Source of the DNA: JBBDXS01 sp040902195
GTDB lineage: Bacteria > Chloroflexota > Dehalococcoidia > DSTF01 > RBG-16-68-14
Direction: 5' to 3'
Length of the DNA: 64,000 nt
Assembly (NCBI GenBank): GCA_040902195.1
Contig: JBBDXS010000014.1
Coordinates: forward strand, 259,788-323,787
Shown here: positions 39,876 through 48,232 of the stretch, piece after piece
Layout: every line of letters starts with the position of its first letter
How positions within the stretch are numbered: position 1 is the first letter of the stretch
Made by a program: the position numbers and the translations under genes
Notes under the pieces: generated by a model
What the model saw: the letters and a program-made list of their open reading frames with translations, nothing else
Databases searched by the model: none
Told to the model about the DNA's origin: nothing

Positions 39876-42302
39876 CTACCGCTCCGTGTGCACCCATAGC
39901 CGCGTGCCGTCCGTCTCGATGCGGATCGTGCCGTTGAGGTCCGTACGCAGGACCGGGACGCCGCGCAGGCGGTCGAGGACGACGGGCGAGGGATGGCCGA
40001 AGGTGTTGTTCGCGCCCACGGAGACGACGGCCAGCTCCGGCCGCACGGCCTCCAGGAACAACGGCGACGTGCTGCTCTGCGAGCCGTGGTGCGCCAGCTT
40101 GAGCACCGTGGCGCGGGCGTCCTCGCCCGAGGCCACGAGCGCGGTCTCGGCCGCCGCCTCCATATCCCCGGTGAGGAGGAAGCTCACGCCGCGCCACTCC
40201 AGCTTGAGCACGAGCGACGCGTCGTTGTCGTTCGCGGACGCGAGCGCGGCCGGGCGCGGCCCGAGCACGCGCAGTACCGCGCCATCGCCGAGATCGATCG
40301 CCTCATCGAGCGCGGGCTCGCGGTACGGGATGTCTTCGTCCGCGATGCGCGCCCGCCACTCGTCGTAGAGCGCGCTGTCGCCGTGCTCCGGCGACGCGAT
40401 CACCGACCGCACGTCGTAGCGCTCCAGCGCGTCGAGCAGCCCAGCGACGTGGTCGGCCTGCGGGTGCGTGAGCGCGACGAGATCGAGGCGGCGGTCGAAG
40501 AACGGCAGCGCCTCGCTCAGCTCCGCGACGAGCGCGCGGCCGTCCGGCCCGCCGTCGATGAGCGCGCGATGGCCGTCCGGCGTCTCGACCAGGATCGCAT
40601 CGCCCTGGCCGACGTCGAGGATCGTGACGGAGAGCCGCCCGTCGTGCGCGGGCGCAAGCGCCGCCCACCAGACGAGCGTCGCGGCGACCGCGAGGCCGCC
40701 CATCGCAGCGTAGGCGGGACGAATCCTGAGCGGCGCGACGCGCTCGGAGCCATAGGCTGGGGAGCCGTACCATCCAGGAGCAGCCGCAAGGGGCACAAGG
40801 CGCGCGCCGGCATAGTCGGGGGGCGCATACCGTGCGAAACGCCACGCGACGTAGCCGATCGCGGCGTACGCGATCGCAGCGTGGCCTGCGCCGAAGCCAT
40901 CGATGCGCAACGACGCGAGCGGGACGTCCGAGAAGAGGCGCGCCGCCTCGATGAGGTACGTCGTCGATGCCCACGCGGCCCAGCCCGGCGGTGTCGCGAG
41001 CGGCGTCCAGACCGCGCCGAGGACGGCCGTCAGCGCGGACGAGAACAAGATCAGCGCGAACGACGGCACGGCGAACAAGTTCGCGACGGGCGCGACGAGC
41101 GACACGCGGCCGAAGTGCAGCGCGATCAGCGGCATCGTCGCGGCGGTTGCGCCGAGCGTGACGGCGCTGCTCTCGAGCACGGACGCGGCGAACCCCTCGG
41201 GCGCGACGCGAAGGCCGCGCAGGAGCGCGGCGCCTCGCTCTTGCAGGCCGGGCGTGAGGTAGACAAGCCCGAGTATCGACGAGAAGCTGAGCTGGAACGA
41301 CACGTCGCGCACGACGCCGGGGTGCCACGCCGTCATGGCGGCGGCGGCGAGCGCGATGGACGTGGACGCGCTCGATGGGCGGCCGAGCATCGTCGCGACG
41401 ACGAAGAGCCCTCCCATGATCGCCGCGCGCACGACGCTGGGCGAGGCGCCGGAAAGCGCGGTGTACGCCGCGATCGCGACGAGCGCGACCAGCGCGGCGC
41501 GCCGCCGCCCGATCAGCCACGCCAGCCCCGCGATCACGAAGCCGGCGACGAGGCTGACGTTCTGCCCGGAGATCGCGACGAGATGCGACGTGCCCGTCGC
41601 GTTCATGTCCGCTGTGAGACCGGCGGGGATCGCGGAGCGCTGGCCGAGCAGGATGCCCTGCGCGAGCGCGGCCTGCGGCTCGGGCAGCGCTTGCTCGAGC
41701 GCGCCGCTGAGCTCTCGTCGCGCGTCGAACAGCACTTCGAGCGCGGGGTTGCCCTCGCTCCGCGCGACCGTGCGCGCGCGGGGGTAATCGATGAGCGAGG
41801 CGACGCCGCGCTGCGCGAGGTAGTCGCGGTAGTCGAACTCGGGCGAGGACGGAGGCGTCTCCAGCTCGCCGTCGATCTCGAGCATGTCGCCGTAGCGATA
41901 GCGCGGCACGATCGAGGCGCGCATGAGCACGCCGCCGGACGAATCGCGCCAGACGCCATCGACCTCGATCTCGCGCACGGCGAGCCGGACGCGTTGCGTA
42001 CGGCCGCGCACCTCCGGCTCGTCCGAGACGAGCGCGCGGAAACGCACGGCGCCGGCGTTGTTGTAGACAGCGACGCCCGTGGGCGGGCCATCGGTGCGCG
42101 CCGCTTCGTATCGCATGCCCGCGCCCAGGAAGAGCACCGACGCGGCGAGCCCGAGCAAGAGCAGTCGTGGTGAGCGGCGCACCTTCGCCGCGACGAGCGT
42201 CGCGCTGACGATCGCGACGGCGCACGGCCAGACCAACGCGCCATCGAACGCAGCAAGGACGATGCCCAGCAGCCAGGCGCCGGCCAGGTAGACGAGCGTC
42301 AC
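39876..42302 (-). CDS. comEC: DNA internalisation competence protein ComEC/Rec2
   Basis: 808 residues. Order: N-terminal membrane segments with the DUF4131-type domain (to about 185), the competence membrane domain with GTSHLVAISGQNVSLVAGF (about 225) and SGASPSVVRAAIMGGLFV, then a C-terminal MBL domain (from about 555) with LDVGQGDAILVETP and LVALTHPQADHVAGLL. Forms the channel that brings single-stranded DNA into the cell during transformation; the MBL domain may degrade the other strand. It overlaps comEA by 4 nt. Confidence 0.9.
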   Translation of the reverse strand: MTLVYLAGAWLLGIVLAAFDGALVWPCAVAIVSATLVAAKVRRSPRLLLLGLAASVLFLGAGMRYEAARTDGPPTGVAVYNNAGAVRFRALVSDEPEVRGRTQRVRLAVREIEVDGVWRDSSGGVLMRASIVPRYRYGDMLEIDGELETPPSSPEFDYRDYLAQRGVASLIDYPRARTVARSEGNPALEVLFDARRELSGALEQALPEPQAALAQGILLGQRSAIPAGLTADMNATGTSHLVAISGQNVSLVAGFVIAGLAWLIGRRRAALVALVAIAAYTALSGASPSVVRAAIMGGLFVVATMLGRPSSASTSIALAAAAMTAWHPGVVRDVSFQLSFSSILGLVYLTPGLQERGAALLRGLRVAPEGFAASVLESSAVTLGATAATMPLIALHFGRVSLVAPVANLFAVPSFALILFSSALTAVLGAVWTPLATPPGWAAWASTTYLIEAARLFSDVPLASLRIDGFGAGHAAIAYAAIGYVAWRFARYAPPDYAGARLVPLAAAPGWYGSPAYGSERVAPLRIRPAYAAMGGLAVAATLVWWAALAPAHDGRLSVTILDVGQGDAILVETPDGHRALIDGGPDGRALVAELSEALPFFDRRLDLVALTHPQADHVAGLLDALERYDVRSVIASPEHGDSALYDEWRARIADEDIPYREPALDEAIDLGDGAVLRVLGPRPAALASANDNDASLVLKLEWRGVSFLLTGDMEAAAETALVASGEDARATVLKLAHHGSQSSTSPLFLEAVRPELAVVSVGANNTFGHPSPVVLDRLRGVPVLRTDLNGTIRIETDGTRLWVHTER

Positions 42303-42865
42303 GGCCCGACGGTGATCAGCTCGTAGATCTTCTCGAACGTCGCGCGCGGGACGAGATCGCGCGTCAGCAGGTCCTCGAGGGTCTGGAACGGCCCGACGGC
42401 GTCGCGGCTCTCCACGATGCGCGCGCTATAGACCTCGCCGATGCCCGGCAGCGCGTCGAGCTCCGCGGCGGTGGCCGTATTGATATTGACGACACCGGCC
42501 GAGGCTGCGCCCGTCGTCCCGGTTATCGCTGACGTCTCGCCCAGGCGCGGGACGGCGACCTGGTCTTCGTCATGGAGGCGCTCGGCGAGATTGATCGCCT
42601 CGATGTCAGCGTCCGGGGCCTGGCCGCCGGCCTGATTCAGGGCGTCGACGACGCGGGCTCCGCCGCTGAGCTGGTAGACGCCGGGGTTCGTGACGGCGCC
42701 CGTAACGTAAACCTCGATGGGCTGGCCGGCGTCCGAACCGGCCGCGACGATCTCGAGGGGCGGAGGGCCGTCGTTGCGCTCCGCGACGAAAAACGCAGCG
42801 CCCGCCGCGAAGACGGACGCCAGCGCGACAAAGATAACGGCTCGATAGGGGTCCAGGGCATCCAT
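42299..42865 (-). CDS. comEA: ComEA-type DNA-binding protein
   Basis: 188 residues. One N-terminal membrane segment (about 9-28), an SLBB domain (about 50-105, IEVYVTGAVTNPGVYQL) and a C-terminal helix-hairpin-helix domain (VNINTATAAELDALPGIGEVYSARIV). This is the standard layout of ComEA, the membrane-anchored receptor for incoming DNA. GGAGGCGGGC precedes the ATG at 42865. First gene of the comEA-comEC operon. Confidence 0.9.
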   Translation of the reverse strand: MDALDPYRAVIFVALASVFAAGAAFFVAERNDGPPPLEIVAAGSDAGQPIEVYVTGAVTNPGVYQLSGGARVVDALNQAGGQAPDADIEAINLAERLHDEDQVAVPRLGETSAITGTTGAASAGVVNINTATAAELDALPGIGEVYSARIVESRDAVGPFQTLEDLLTRDLVPRATFEKIYELITVGP

Positions 42866-42987
42866 GCCCGCCTCCGGCCTTATACAAGAAGGGGTCTACA
42901 AGCCCTTGCCACCAGGGACGTGCGCATACTGTGCGGAAAATCAACACCGATGTCAACCCCCGCGCTACGGAAGGCCGCGCCTAACGC

Positions 42988-43019
42988 CAGCGGGCGAGGC
43001 CGGTTGGCCTCGCCCGCTG
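42988..43019. other. Perfect 14-bp hairpin, possible terminator of the aminotransferase gene
   Basis: CAGCGGGCGAGGCC, loop GGTT, then the exact reverse complement. It lies 22 nt after the aminotransferase stop (minus strand). No T-tract follows on either strand. Confidence 0.5.
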
Positions 43020-43040
43020 CGCTCGTATCCTTCGTTTGTG

Positions 43041-44153
43041 TTAGCGCGCGGGGGCGGCTTGCGGGACGGCGAAGCCGACGCGTGGGAGCGCGGCGCGCAG
43101 GACATCGAGCGTCAGGGTGATGTCGTCGTCCGTGACCCAGCCCAGGTGGCCGATGCGGAAGATCTTGCCCGCGAGAACCCCCTGCCCGCCTTCGATCAGC
43201 GTGTCGTACTCGTCCTGGAGGAGCTTGTAGAGCTTCGGCCACTCGACGCCCTCCGGCACGCGCACGGCGGTCACGGTGTTCGAGGCGTAGCGTTCGTCCG
43301 CGAGCAGCTCGAGGCCGAGCGCCTTCACGCCGTTGCGCGTCATGCCGGCGATGCGCTGGTGTCGCGCGACAATGCCATCCACTCCCTCCGCAACGAGCGT
43401 CTTCAGCGCAACGTCAAGCGCGAAGAAGATCGAGATGGCTGGCGTCCACGGCGTCTGGCCTTTCGCGAGGAACTCCCGCGCCTTGCCGAGATCGAAGTAG
43501 AAGCGCGGCATCTTGGCCTGCTCGTACGCCTTCCAGCCACGGTCGCTAACGGAGACCATCGCGAGGCCCGGCGGCACCATCCACCCCTTCTGCGAACCCG
43601 TCGCGACGACATCGAGGTCCCATTCGTCTACGCGGCAGCGGATCGAACCGAGGCTGCTGATCGCGTCGACGAGCAGGAGGATGTCGGGGCGAACGCGTCG
43701 CACCGCCTTCGCGATGGCCTCGAGGTCGTTCGTGATGCCGGTTGACGTCTCGTTATGCGTGACGCAGACGGCCTTGTAGGAGCCGTCCTCCTCGAGCGCG
43801 CGCGCGACGGTTTCGGGGTCGGCGGCGGTGCCCCACGCGAAATCGATCTTCGTCACGCCGGCGCCGTAGGTCTTCGCGATTGTCGCGAAGCGGTCGCCGA
43901 AGTTGCCGATGGAGACGACGAGCACGCGGTCGCCGGGCGAGAGCGTATTCACAACCATCGCCTCGAGCGCGCCGGTGCCGGAGCATGAGAGACAATAGAC
44001 GTCGTTCTTCGTCTCGAAGACCAGCTTGAGGCCGTCGGTGACGCGGCCGATGATCTCGGCGAAGGCGGGGCTGCGGTGGTGGATCATCTGGCGGCCCATC
44101 GCCTCCAGGACGTCGTCCGGGCACGGCGTGGGGCCGGGGCTACGTAGGTTCAC
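43041..44153 (-). CDS. Class V PLP aminotransferase (alanine/serine-glyoxylate type)
   Basis: 370 residues. Starts VNLRSPGPTPCPDDVLEAMGR; PLP is held by K189 in VVATGSQKGW, with the usual HNETSTGI (133-140) and LVDAISSLGS (161-170) motifs. The sequence fits the serine-pyruvate or alanine-glyoxylate aminotransferase group. The GTG at 44153 has AAGGAG at correct spacing. Likely works in glycine/serine and glyoxylate metabolism; a specific amino donor cannot be assigned. Confidence 0.88.
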   Translation of the reverse strand: MNLRSPGPTPCPDDVLEAMGRQMIHHRSPAFAEIIGRVTDGLKLVFETKNDVYCLSCSGTGALEAMVVNTLSPGDRVLVVSIGNFGDRFATIAKTYGAGVTKIDFAWGTAADPETVARALEEDGSYKAVCVTHNETSTGITNDLEAIAKAVRRVRPDILLLVDAISSLGSIRCRVDEWDLDVVATGSQKGWMVPPGLAMVSVSDRGWKAYEQAKMPRFYFDLGKAREFLAKGQTPWTPAISIFFALDVALKTLVAEGVDGIVARHQRIAGMTRNGVKALGLELLADERYASNTVTAVRVPEGVEWPKLYKLLQDEYDTLIEGGQGVLAGKIFRIGHLGWVTDDDITLTLDVLRAALPRVGFAVPQAAPAR

Positions 44154-44252
44154 AGATCGACTCCTTGTCCGCGGGGGTGATGTTCGCAGGTTACAAGGAA
44201 CGTGGAACGTGGGACAAGGCGCCGGCGGACCCGGCGGGGGCGCTGGTACAGG

Positions 44253-44258
44253 TACAAT
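44253..44258 (+). promoter_or_regulatory. -10 box for leaderless selA
   Basis: TACAAT ends 7 nt before the ATG at 44266. Confidence 0.5.
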
Positions 44259-44265
44259 ATGTCGC

Positions 44266-45639
44266 ATGAACGCCTCGAATCCGTATCGAGAGCTCCCTTC
44301 CGTCGACCGCGTGCTGGCGGACGAGCGCGTGCGCGCCCTCTCGGCCGAGTACTCCGGCGACGCCGTGGTAGCGCTCGTCCGCGAGGAGCTCGCGTCCGCG
44401 CGAAAGACGATCGCGCGCGGCGGCGACGCGCCGGCGCTCGACCGCATCGTTGCTGCGATCGGCGCGCGAGCGCGCACAGCGCTCTCGGTCTCGCTGCGGC
44501 CGGTGATCAACGCGACGGGCGTGATCATCCACACCAACCTTGGGCGCGCGCCGCTCTCGGACGAGGCGATCGCGGCGATGAGCGAAGCGGCCCGTGGCTA
44601 CTCCAACCTGGAGTTCGATCTCGGTGGCGGCACGCGCGGGTCGCGCTACATACATCTCGAAGAGCAGCTCCGGCGGCTGACCGGAGCGGAGGCGGCGATG
44701 GCCGTGAATAACAACGCCTCGGCGGTGCTGCTCGCGCTGTCGGCGCTCTGCGGAGGACGCGAGGTCGTGATCTCGCGCGGCCAGCTCGTCGAGATCGGCG
44801 GCGGCTTTCGCATCCCGGACGTGATGGCCCAGAGCGGCGCGCGGCTGGTCGAGGTGGGCACGACAAACCGCACGTACCTGCGCGACTACGAGAACGCCAT
44901 CGGCGAGGAGACGGCGGCGCTCATGCGCGTACACACGAGCAACTACACGGTCACCGGCTTCACGAAATCGGTAGCGCTCGACGAGCTAGCCCGGCTCGCG
45001 CACGAACGCGGCCTGCTGCTGATCGATGACCTCGGGAGCGGCTGCCTGCTCGATACGACCGCGTACGGCCTCGAACGCGAGCCGGCGCCGCAGGAGAGCA
45101 TCGCGGCGGGCGCGGACCTCGCGTTGTTCTCCGGCGACAAGCTGCTCGGCGGGCCGCAGGCGGGCTGCATCGTCGGCCGCCGCGACGCCATCGATACGCT
45201 ACGACGGCATCCGCTGGCGCGGGCGCTGCGGATGGACAAAGCGAGCATCGCCGGGCTGGCAGCGACGCTGGACCACTACCTGAAGGACGAGGCGATCGAG
45301 AAGATCCCCGTCTGGCGCATGATCGCGATGCCGCTCGACGCCATCGCGCGGCGCGCGCGGCGCTGGGCGCGCGCGGCCGGCGGCGGCGTGTCGGTCATCG
45401 ATGGCCTGTCGATGATCGGAGGCGGCTCGCTGCCGGAGGAAGGCCTCGCGACGAAGCTCGTTGCGATCGCGCCGGCGGCCCGTCGTTCGGCCGACACGTT
45501 CGCGCGGCGGCTGCGCGAGTACGACACGCCCGTCATCGCGCGCATCGAACGCGACGCCGTGCTGCTCGATCCGCGCACCGTGCATCCGCGCGAAGACAAG
45601 ACGGTCATCGAGGCGCTGAAGACGGCCATGGCGCAGTAG
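44266..45639 (+). CDS. selA: L-seryl-tRNA(Sec) selenium transferase
   Basis: 457 residues. Converts seryl-tRNA(Sec) to selenocysteinyl-tRNA(Sec) with selenophosphate. Hallmarks: PVINATGVIIHTNLGRAPLS, NLEFDLGGGTRGSRY, MAVNNNASAVLLAL, LIDDLGSGCLLDT and the PLP lysine K292 in FSGDKLLGGPQAG. Full length. selB, selC and selD are not in the window, but the gene implies that the organism makes selenoproteins. The ATG at 44266 was chosen from the preceding -10 box and family start. Confidence 0.94.
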   Translation: MNASNPYRELPSVDRVLADERVRALSAEYSGDAVVALVREELASARKTIARGGDAPALDRIVAAIGARARTALSVSLRPVINATGVIIHTNLGRAPLSDEAIAAMSEAARGYSNLEFDLGGGTRGSRYIHLEEQLRRLTGAEAAMAVNNNASAVLLALSALCGGREVVISRGQLVEIGGGFRIPDVMAQSGARLVEVGTTNRTYLRDYENAIGEETAALMRVHTSNYTVTGFTKSVALDELARLAHERGLLLIDDLGSGCLLDTTAYGLEREPAPQESIAAGADLALFSGDKLLGGPQAGCIVGRRDAIDTLRRHPLARALRMDKASIAGLAATLDHYLKDEAIEKIPVWRMIAMPLDAIARRARRWARAAGGGVSVIDGLSMIGGGSLPEEGLATKLVAIAPAARRSADTFARRLREYDTPVIARIERDAVLLDPRTVHPREDKTVIEALKTAMAQ

Positions 45640-45687
45640 TACTCCTCCATCACTGAACGCTTGGGCAACTAGGGAGGAGCGCCATCC

Positions 45688-46215
45688 GTGCAACGCGCCA
45701 TCTATCTCATCTCCGGCCTGCCGGGAGCGGGTAAGAGCTCAGTTTCGTACCTCTTGGCGAAGCGCCTCGAGCGCGGCGTGCACATCGAGGCCGACCTGGT
45801 GCAGCAGATGATCGTGGCCGGCAGCGTATGGCCGGAGTGGGAGCCGCGCGAGGAGGCGATGCGACAGTTCGAACTGCGGCGGCGCAACGTGAGCATGCTT
45901 GCTGACTCTTTCTTCGATGCGGAGTTCACGCCCGTGATCGATGACATCGTGATCGGGTCGCACATAGATGAGTATGTGTCCGGCTTGCGGGGCCGCCCGC
46001 TGCTGTTCGTGATGCTCGTGCCGCGGCCGGACGTCGTGCGCGCGAGAGAGATGGCGCGAGAGAAGTACGTGTTCGACAAGTGGGCGCATCTCGACGATGC
46101 GATACGGCGCGAGACGCCGCGCGCCGGATGGCTGCTCGATTCGTCCGACATGACTACGGAGGAGACGGTCGACGCGATCCTGCGCGAAGGTGGGGAGCGC
46201 GGGCGGATCGAATAG
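45688..46215 (+). CDS. P-loop kinase, AAA_33/zeta-toxin-like
   Basis: 175 residues. Walker A GLPGAGKSS (residues 9-17), a DXX-like acidic motif HIEADLVQQM (32-41), VIDDIVIGSHID and a lid with RPDVVRAREMAREK. Resembles small ATP-dependent kinases such as chloramphenicol phosphotransferase-like or polynucleotide kinase-like proteins; the substrate is unknown. GGAGGAG lies about 10 nt before the GTG start. Confidence 0.75.
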   Translation: MQRAIYLISGLPGAGKSSVSYLLAKRLERGVHIEADLVQQMIVAGSVWPEWEPREEAMRQFELRRRNVSMLADSFFDAEFTPVIDDIVIGSHIDEYVSGLRGRPLLFVMLVPRPDVVRAREMAREKYVFDKWAHLDDAIRRETPRAGWLLDSSDMTTEETVDAILREGGERGRIE

Positions 46216-46224
46216 GCTACCACT

Positions 46225-46911
46225 ATGCCCATCGCGTACGCGTGTATCATCCCACCCTCCCCTATCGCGGCCGCGCGCGTGAGCGACGCGACGGACCTCG
46301 TTCTGCAGGAGCTGGCGTCGCAGGGCGCGGAGTGCGCACTCGTGATCGTGGCGGCCACAGGGCGAGGAGTGTCGATCGGCGTGGGCGCCGAGAGCAACGA
46401 CGATCTCGCGCGCGAGATCGTCGCGGAGGCAAAGGCCGCCACGCTGCCGGTCGATTGGGCCCCGCGCGCGACCGTTCCCGAGCCGCTGGCCGGCGCGCTC
46501 GGCGGCGCGCGGCTCGTGACGGTGCAGACGTCGTCGCTGAGCGCGCGCGAGCACTTCGAATTCGGTCGAGCGGTCTCGCGCGCGCTGGAACGCTACGAAC
46601 CGAAGGTGGCGATCGTGTGCATCGCGCGGCTTTCGACCGCGCTCGGGCCGGGAGAGCCGGGCCGCACGTTCGACGCGCGGTACCAGCGCGCGATCGAGGA
46701 CTGGGATGTGAAATGGCTGGCCGCGCTCGATTGGAATGCGCGACGCCGGGTGGGAGAGGACGCCGTCGCGCAGACCGCGGTGCTGATGGGCGCGCTCGCC
46801 GGCTCGCGGATCGAGCGGCGCGTGCTGGCGTACGAGGAGTCGGAGGGCGCAGGCGCGGTCGTCGCGGCGATCGACGTGCTCGGGCCGCGACGGAAGGCGC
46901 GCGACGTATAA
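46225..46911 (+). CDS. LigB/MEMO-like fold protein lacking the metal histidines
   Basis: 228 residues similar to the class III extradiol dioxygenase B-subunit (LigB) or MEMO fold: it begins ACIIPPSPIAAARVS where active enzymes have a histidine after the proline (SPHPP), and has VAIVCIARLSTALG where they have a His in the SGDLSH-like loop. The overall length and strand order are kept, including ALDWNARRRVGEDAVAQTAVLMGAL. Probably catalytically inactive as a dioxygenase. The stop TAA lies within a perfect TATAAT (46907-46912). Confidence 0.6.
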   Translation: MPIAYACIIPPSPIAAARVSDATDLVLQELASQGAECALVIVAATGRGVSIGVGAESNDDLAREIVAEAKAATLPVDWAPRATVPEPLAGALGGARLVTVQTSSLSAREHFEFGRAVSRALERYEPKVAIVCIARLSTALGPGEPGRTFDARYQRAIEDWDVKWLAALDWNARRRVGEDAVAQTAVLMGALAGSRIERRVLAYEESEGAGAVVAAIDVLGPRRKARDV

Positions 46912-46935
46912 TGGTGGTACACCAAGACGATAGGC

Positions 46936-47027
46936 TTTTCTTCCCACCCGCCCACCCGAGAAAGTTGTTTGAACTGGGGGACACCCCCAGACCCCCGGCA
47001 GAGGGGCTCCGCCCCTCTGCACTCCCC
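46936..47027. repeat. Double-hairpin intergenic repeat, copy 2
   Basis: TTTTCTTCCCACCCGCCC, AGAAAGTT, hairpin CTGGGGG-ACA-CCCCCAG, and hairpin GCAGAGGGG/CCCCTCTGC then ACTCCCC, in the same order as at 19651-19750. Confidence 0.85.
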
Positions 47028-47059
47028 GTACTCATCTGGACACCGGAGCGTTTGCGAGC

Positions 47060-47065
47060 TAGTGT
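47060..47065 (+). promoter_or_regulatory. -10 box for leaderless HicB-like gene
   Basis: TAGTGT ends 7 nt before the ATG at 47073. Confidence 0.35.
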
Positions 47066-47072
47066 AAGGGCC

Positions 47073-47294
47073 ATGAAATATGCGGTCGTGCTGAGCCGGG
47101 ATGATGAAGGCCACTGGCTTGCCTCTGTGCCAGCGTTCCCGGGCTGCCACACCTACGGCTCTACACGTGACGAGGCGCTAGCGAACGCACGCGAGGCCGT
47201 CGAAGGCTGCATCGAGAGCCTGCGCGAATCCGGCGATCCTATTCCAGAAGAAACGTCCCCTCCGGAGATCGAGTTCGTCCAGGCCGCCCTCTAG
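47073..47294 (+). CDS. HicB-like (UPF0150) protein without a toxin partner
   Basis: 73 residues: MKYAVVLSRDDEGHWLASVP, AFPGCHTYGSTRDEALANARE and a helical end, the core HicB fold without a DNA-binding tail. No HicA frame is found beside it. Its TAG overlaps the GTG of the downstream hydrolase by one base, so the two are probably co-expressed. Confidence 0.8.
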   Translation: MKYAVVLSRDDEGHWLASVPAFPGCHTYGSTRDEALANAREAVEGCIESLRESGDPIPEETSPPEIEFVQAAL

Positions 47295-48151
47295 TGCCCG
47301 ACGTCTGGAACCATCGGTTCGCGAAGGTGAACGGCGTGAAGCTGCACTACGTGCGGCAGGGCTCCGGCAAGCCCGTCGTGCTGGTGCACGGATGGCCCGG
47401 CTTCTGGTTCGAGTGGAACAAGAACATTCCGGGGCTGGCCGAGCACTTCGACGTCATCGTGCCCGACATGCGCGGCTTTGCGTTCTCGGACAAGCCCGAC
47501 CTGTCGCCCGAAGAAGGCTACACCGACCTCGTCATGGCGAACGACCTCGCAGCGCTGGTGCGCGAGCTGGGCTTTGAGCGCGTGAGCGTCGTCGCGCACG
47601 ACTTCGGCGCTGCGTGGGCGCAGCGTTTCGCGCGCGAACACCCGTCGTTGCTCGACAAGCTCGTCTTGTTCAACCCGCCCTACCCTGGCATCGGCGGGCG
47701 CTGGTTCGGGATGCCGCAGGTCTTCGAGAGCTGGTACATGATCTTCCACCAGCAGCCGTGGGCGGAGGACATCGTCGGCGCGACGCACGCGACGACCGAG
47801 ACGTACCTGCGCCACTTCCTGCGCCACTGGTCGCACGACGAGGACATCTTCACGGACGAGGAGGTCGCGGAGTACGTCGAGGCGTACTCGCAGCCGGGCG
47901 CGGTCCGCGGCGGCTTCAACTGCTATCGCGCGGCGCTGCGCGGGGCAGCAACAGCAAACAATACGCCGATCCAAGCCCCAACGAAGATTCTCTGGAGCGA
48001 TCGCGACCCGATCCTGCCGTTCGAGTGGAGCGACAAGCTCTCGGAGTTTTTCTCGAATCACACGCTGACGAAAATCGAAGGCTGCGGGCACTTCATGGCG
48101 CGCGAGGCGCCGGAGCGGATCAACCGCGAGATCATCGAGTTCCTCTCGTAG
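47294..48151 (+). CDS. Alpha/beta hydrolase, epoxide hydrolase-like
   Basis: 285 residues. The oxyanion motif HGWPGFW (32-38) and the nucleophile motif VAHDFGAAWA with D103 point to an aspartate-nucleophile enzyme: epoxide hydrolase, or haloalkane/haloacetate dehalogenase. The acid lies in SDRDPILP and the histidine in EGCGHFMAREAP. The GTG at 47294 overlaps the HicB-like stop. The TAG stop is part of a GTAGGGG word that opens the following repeat-rich gap. Confidence 0.83.
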   Translation: MPDVWNHRFAKVNGVKLHYVRQGSGKPVVLVHGWPGFWFEWNKNIPGLAEHFDVIVPDMRGFAFSDKPDLSPEEGYTDLVMANDLAALVRELGFERVSVVAHDFGAAWAQRFAREHPSLLDKLVLFNPPYPGIGGRWFGMPQVFESWYMIFHQQPWAEDIVGATHATTETYLRHFLRHWSHDEDIFTDEEVAEYVEAYSQPGAVRGGFNCYRAALRGAATANNTPIQAPTKILWSDRDPILPFEWSDKLSEFFSNHTLTKIEGCGHFMAREAPERINREIIEFLS

Positions 48152-48178
48152 GGGAGGCCGCCGGCGTTGGTTTCCGTT

Positions 48179-48207
48179 GTAGGGGCGGGTTGCAAACCCG
48201 CCCCTAC
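48179..48207. repeat. GTAGGGG...CCCCTAC palindrome
   Basis: GTAGGGGCGGGTT and AACCCGCCCCTAC are perfect complements around a short GCA centre. It lies between the hydrolase gene and mutS2, directly upstream of the mutS2 -10 box. Confidence 0.85.
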
Positions 48208-48219
48208 AACCTCCCCTGC

Positions 48220-48225
48220 TACAAT
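48220..48225 (+). promoter_or_regulatory. Extended -10 box for leaderless mutS2
   Basis: TGCTACAAT (extended -10, TACAAT at 48220-48225) ends 7 nt before the ATG at 48233. Confidence 0.55.
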
Positions 48226-48232
48226 CGTTCCC

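Noticed and set aside
42988..43019. Intrinsic terminator after the aminotransferase gene
   Set aside because: The 14-bp hairpin is perfect, but no T-tract follows on either strand, so it is listed only as a hairpin.
44266..45639. Selenoprotein gene or tRNA(Sec) near selA
   Set aside because: No in-frame TGA in a redox motif, no SECIS-like hairpin and no tRNA(Sec) were found in the neighbourhood.
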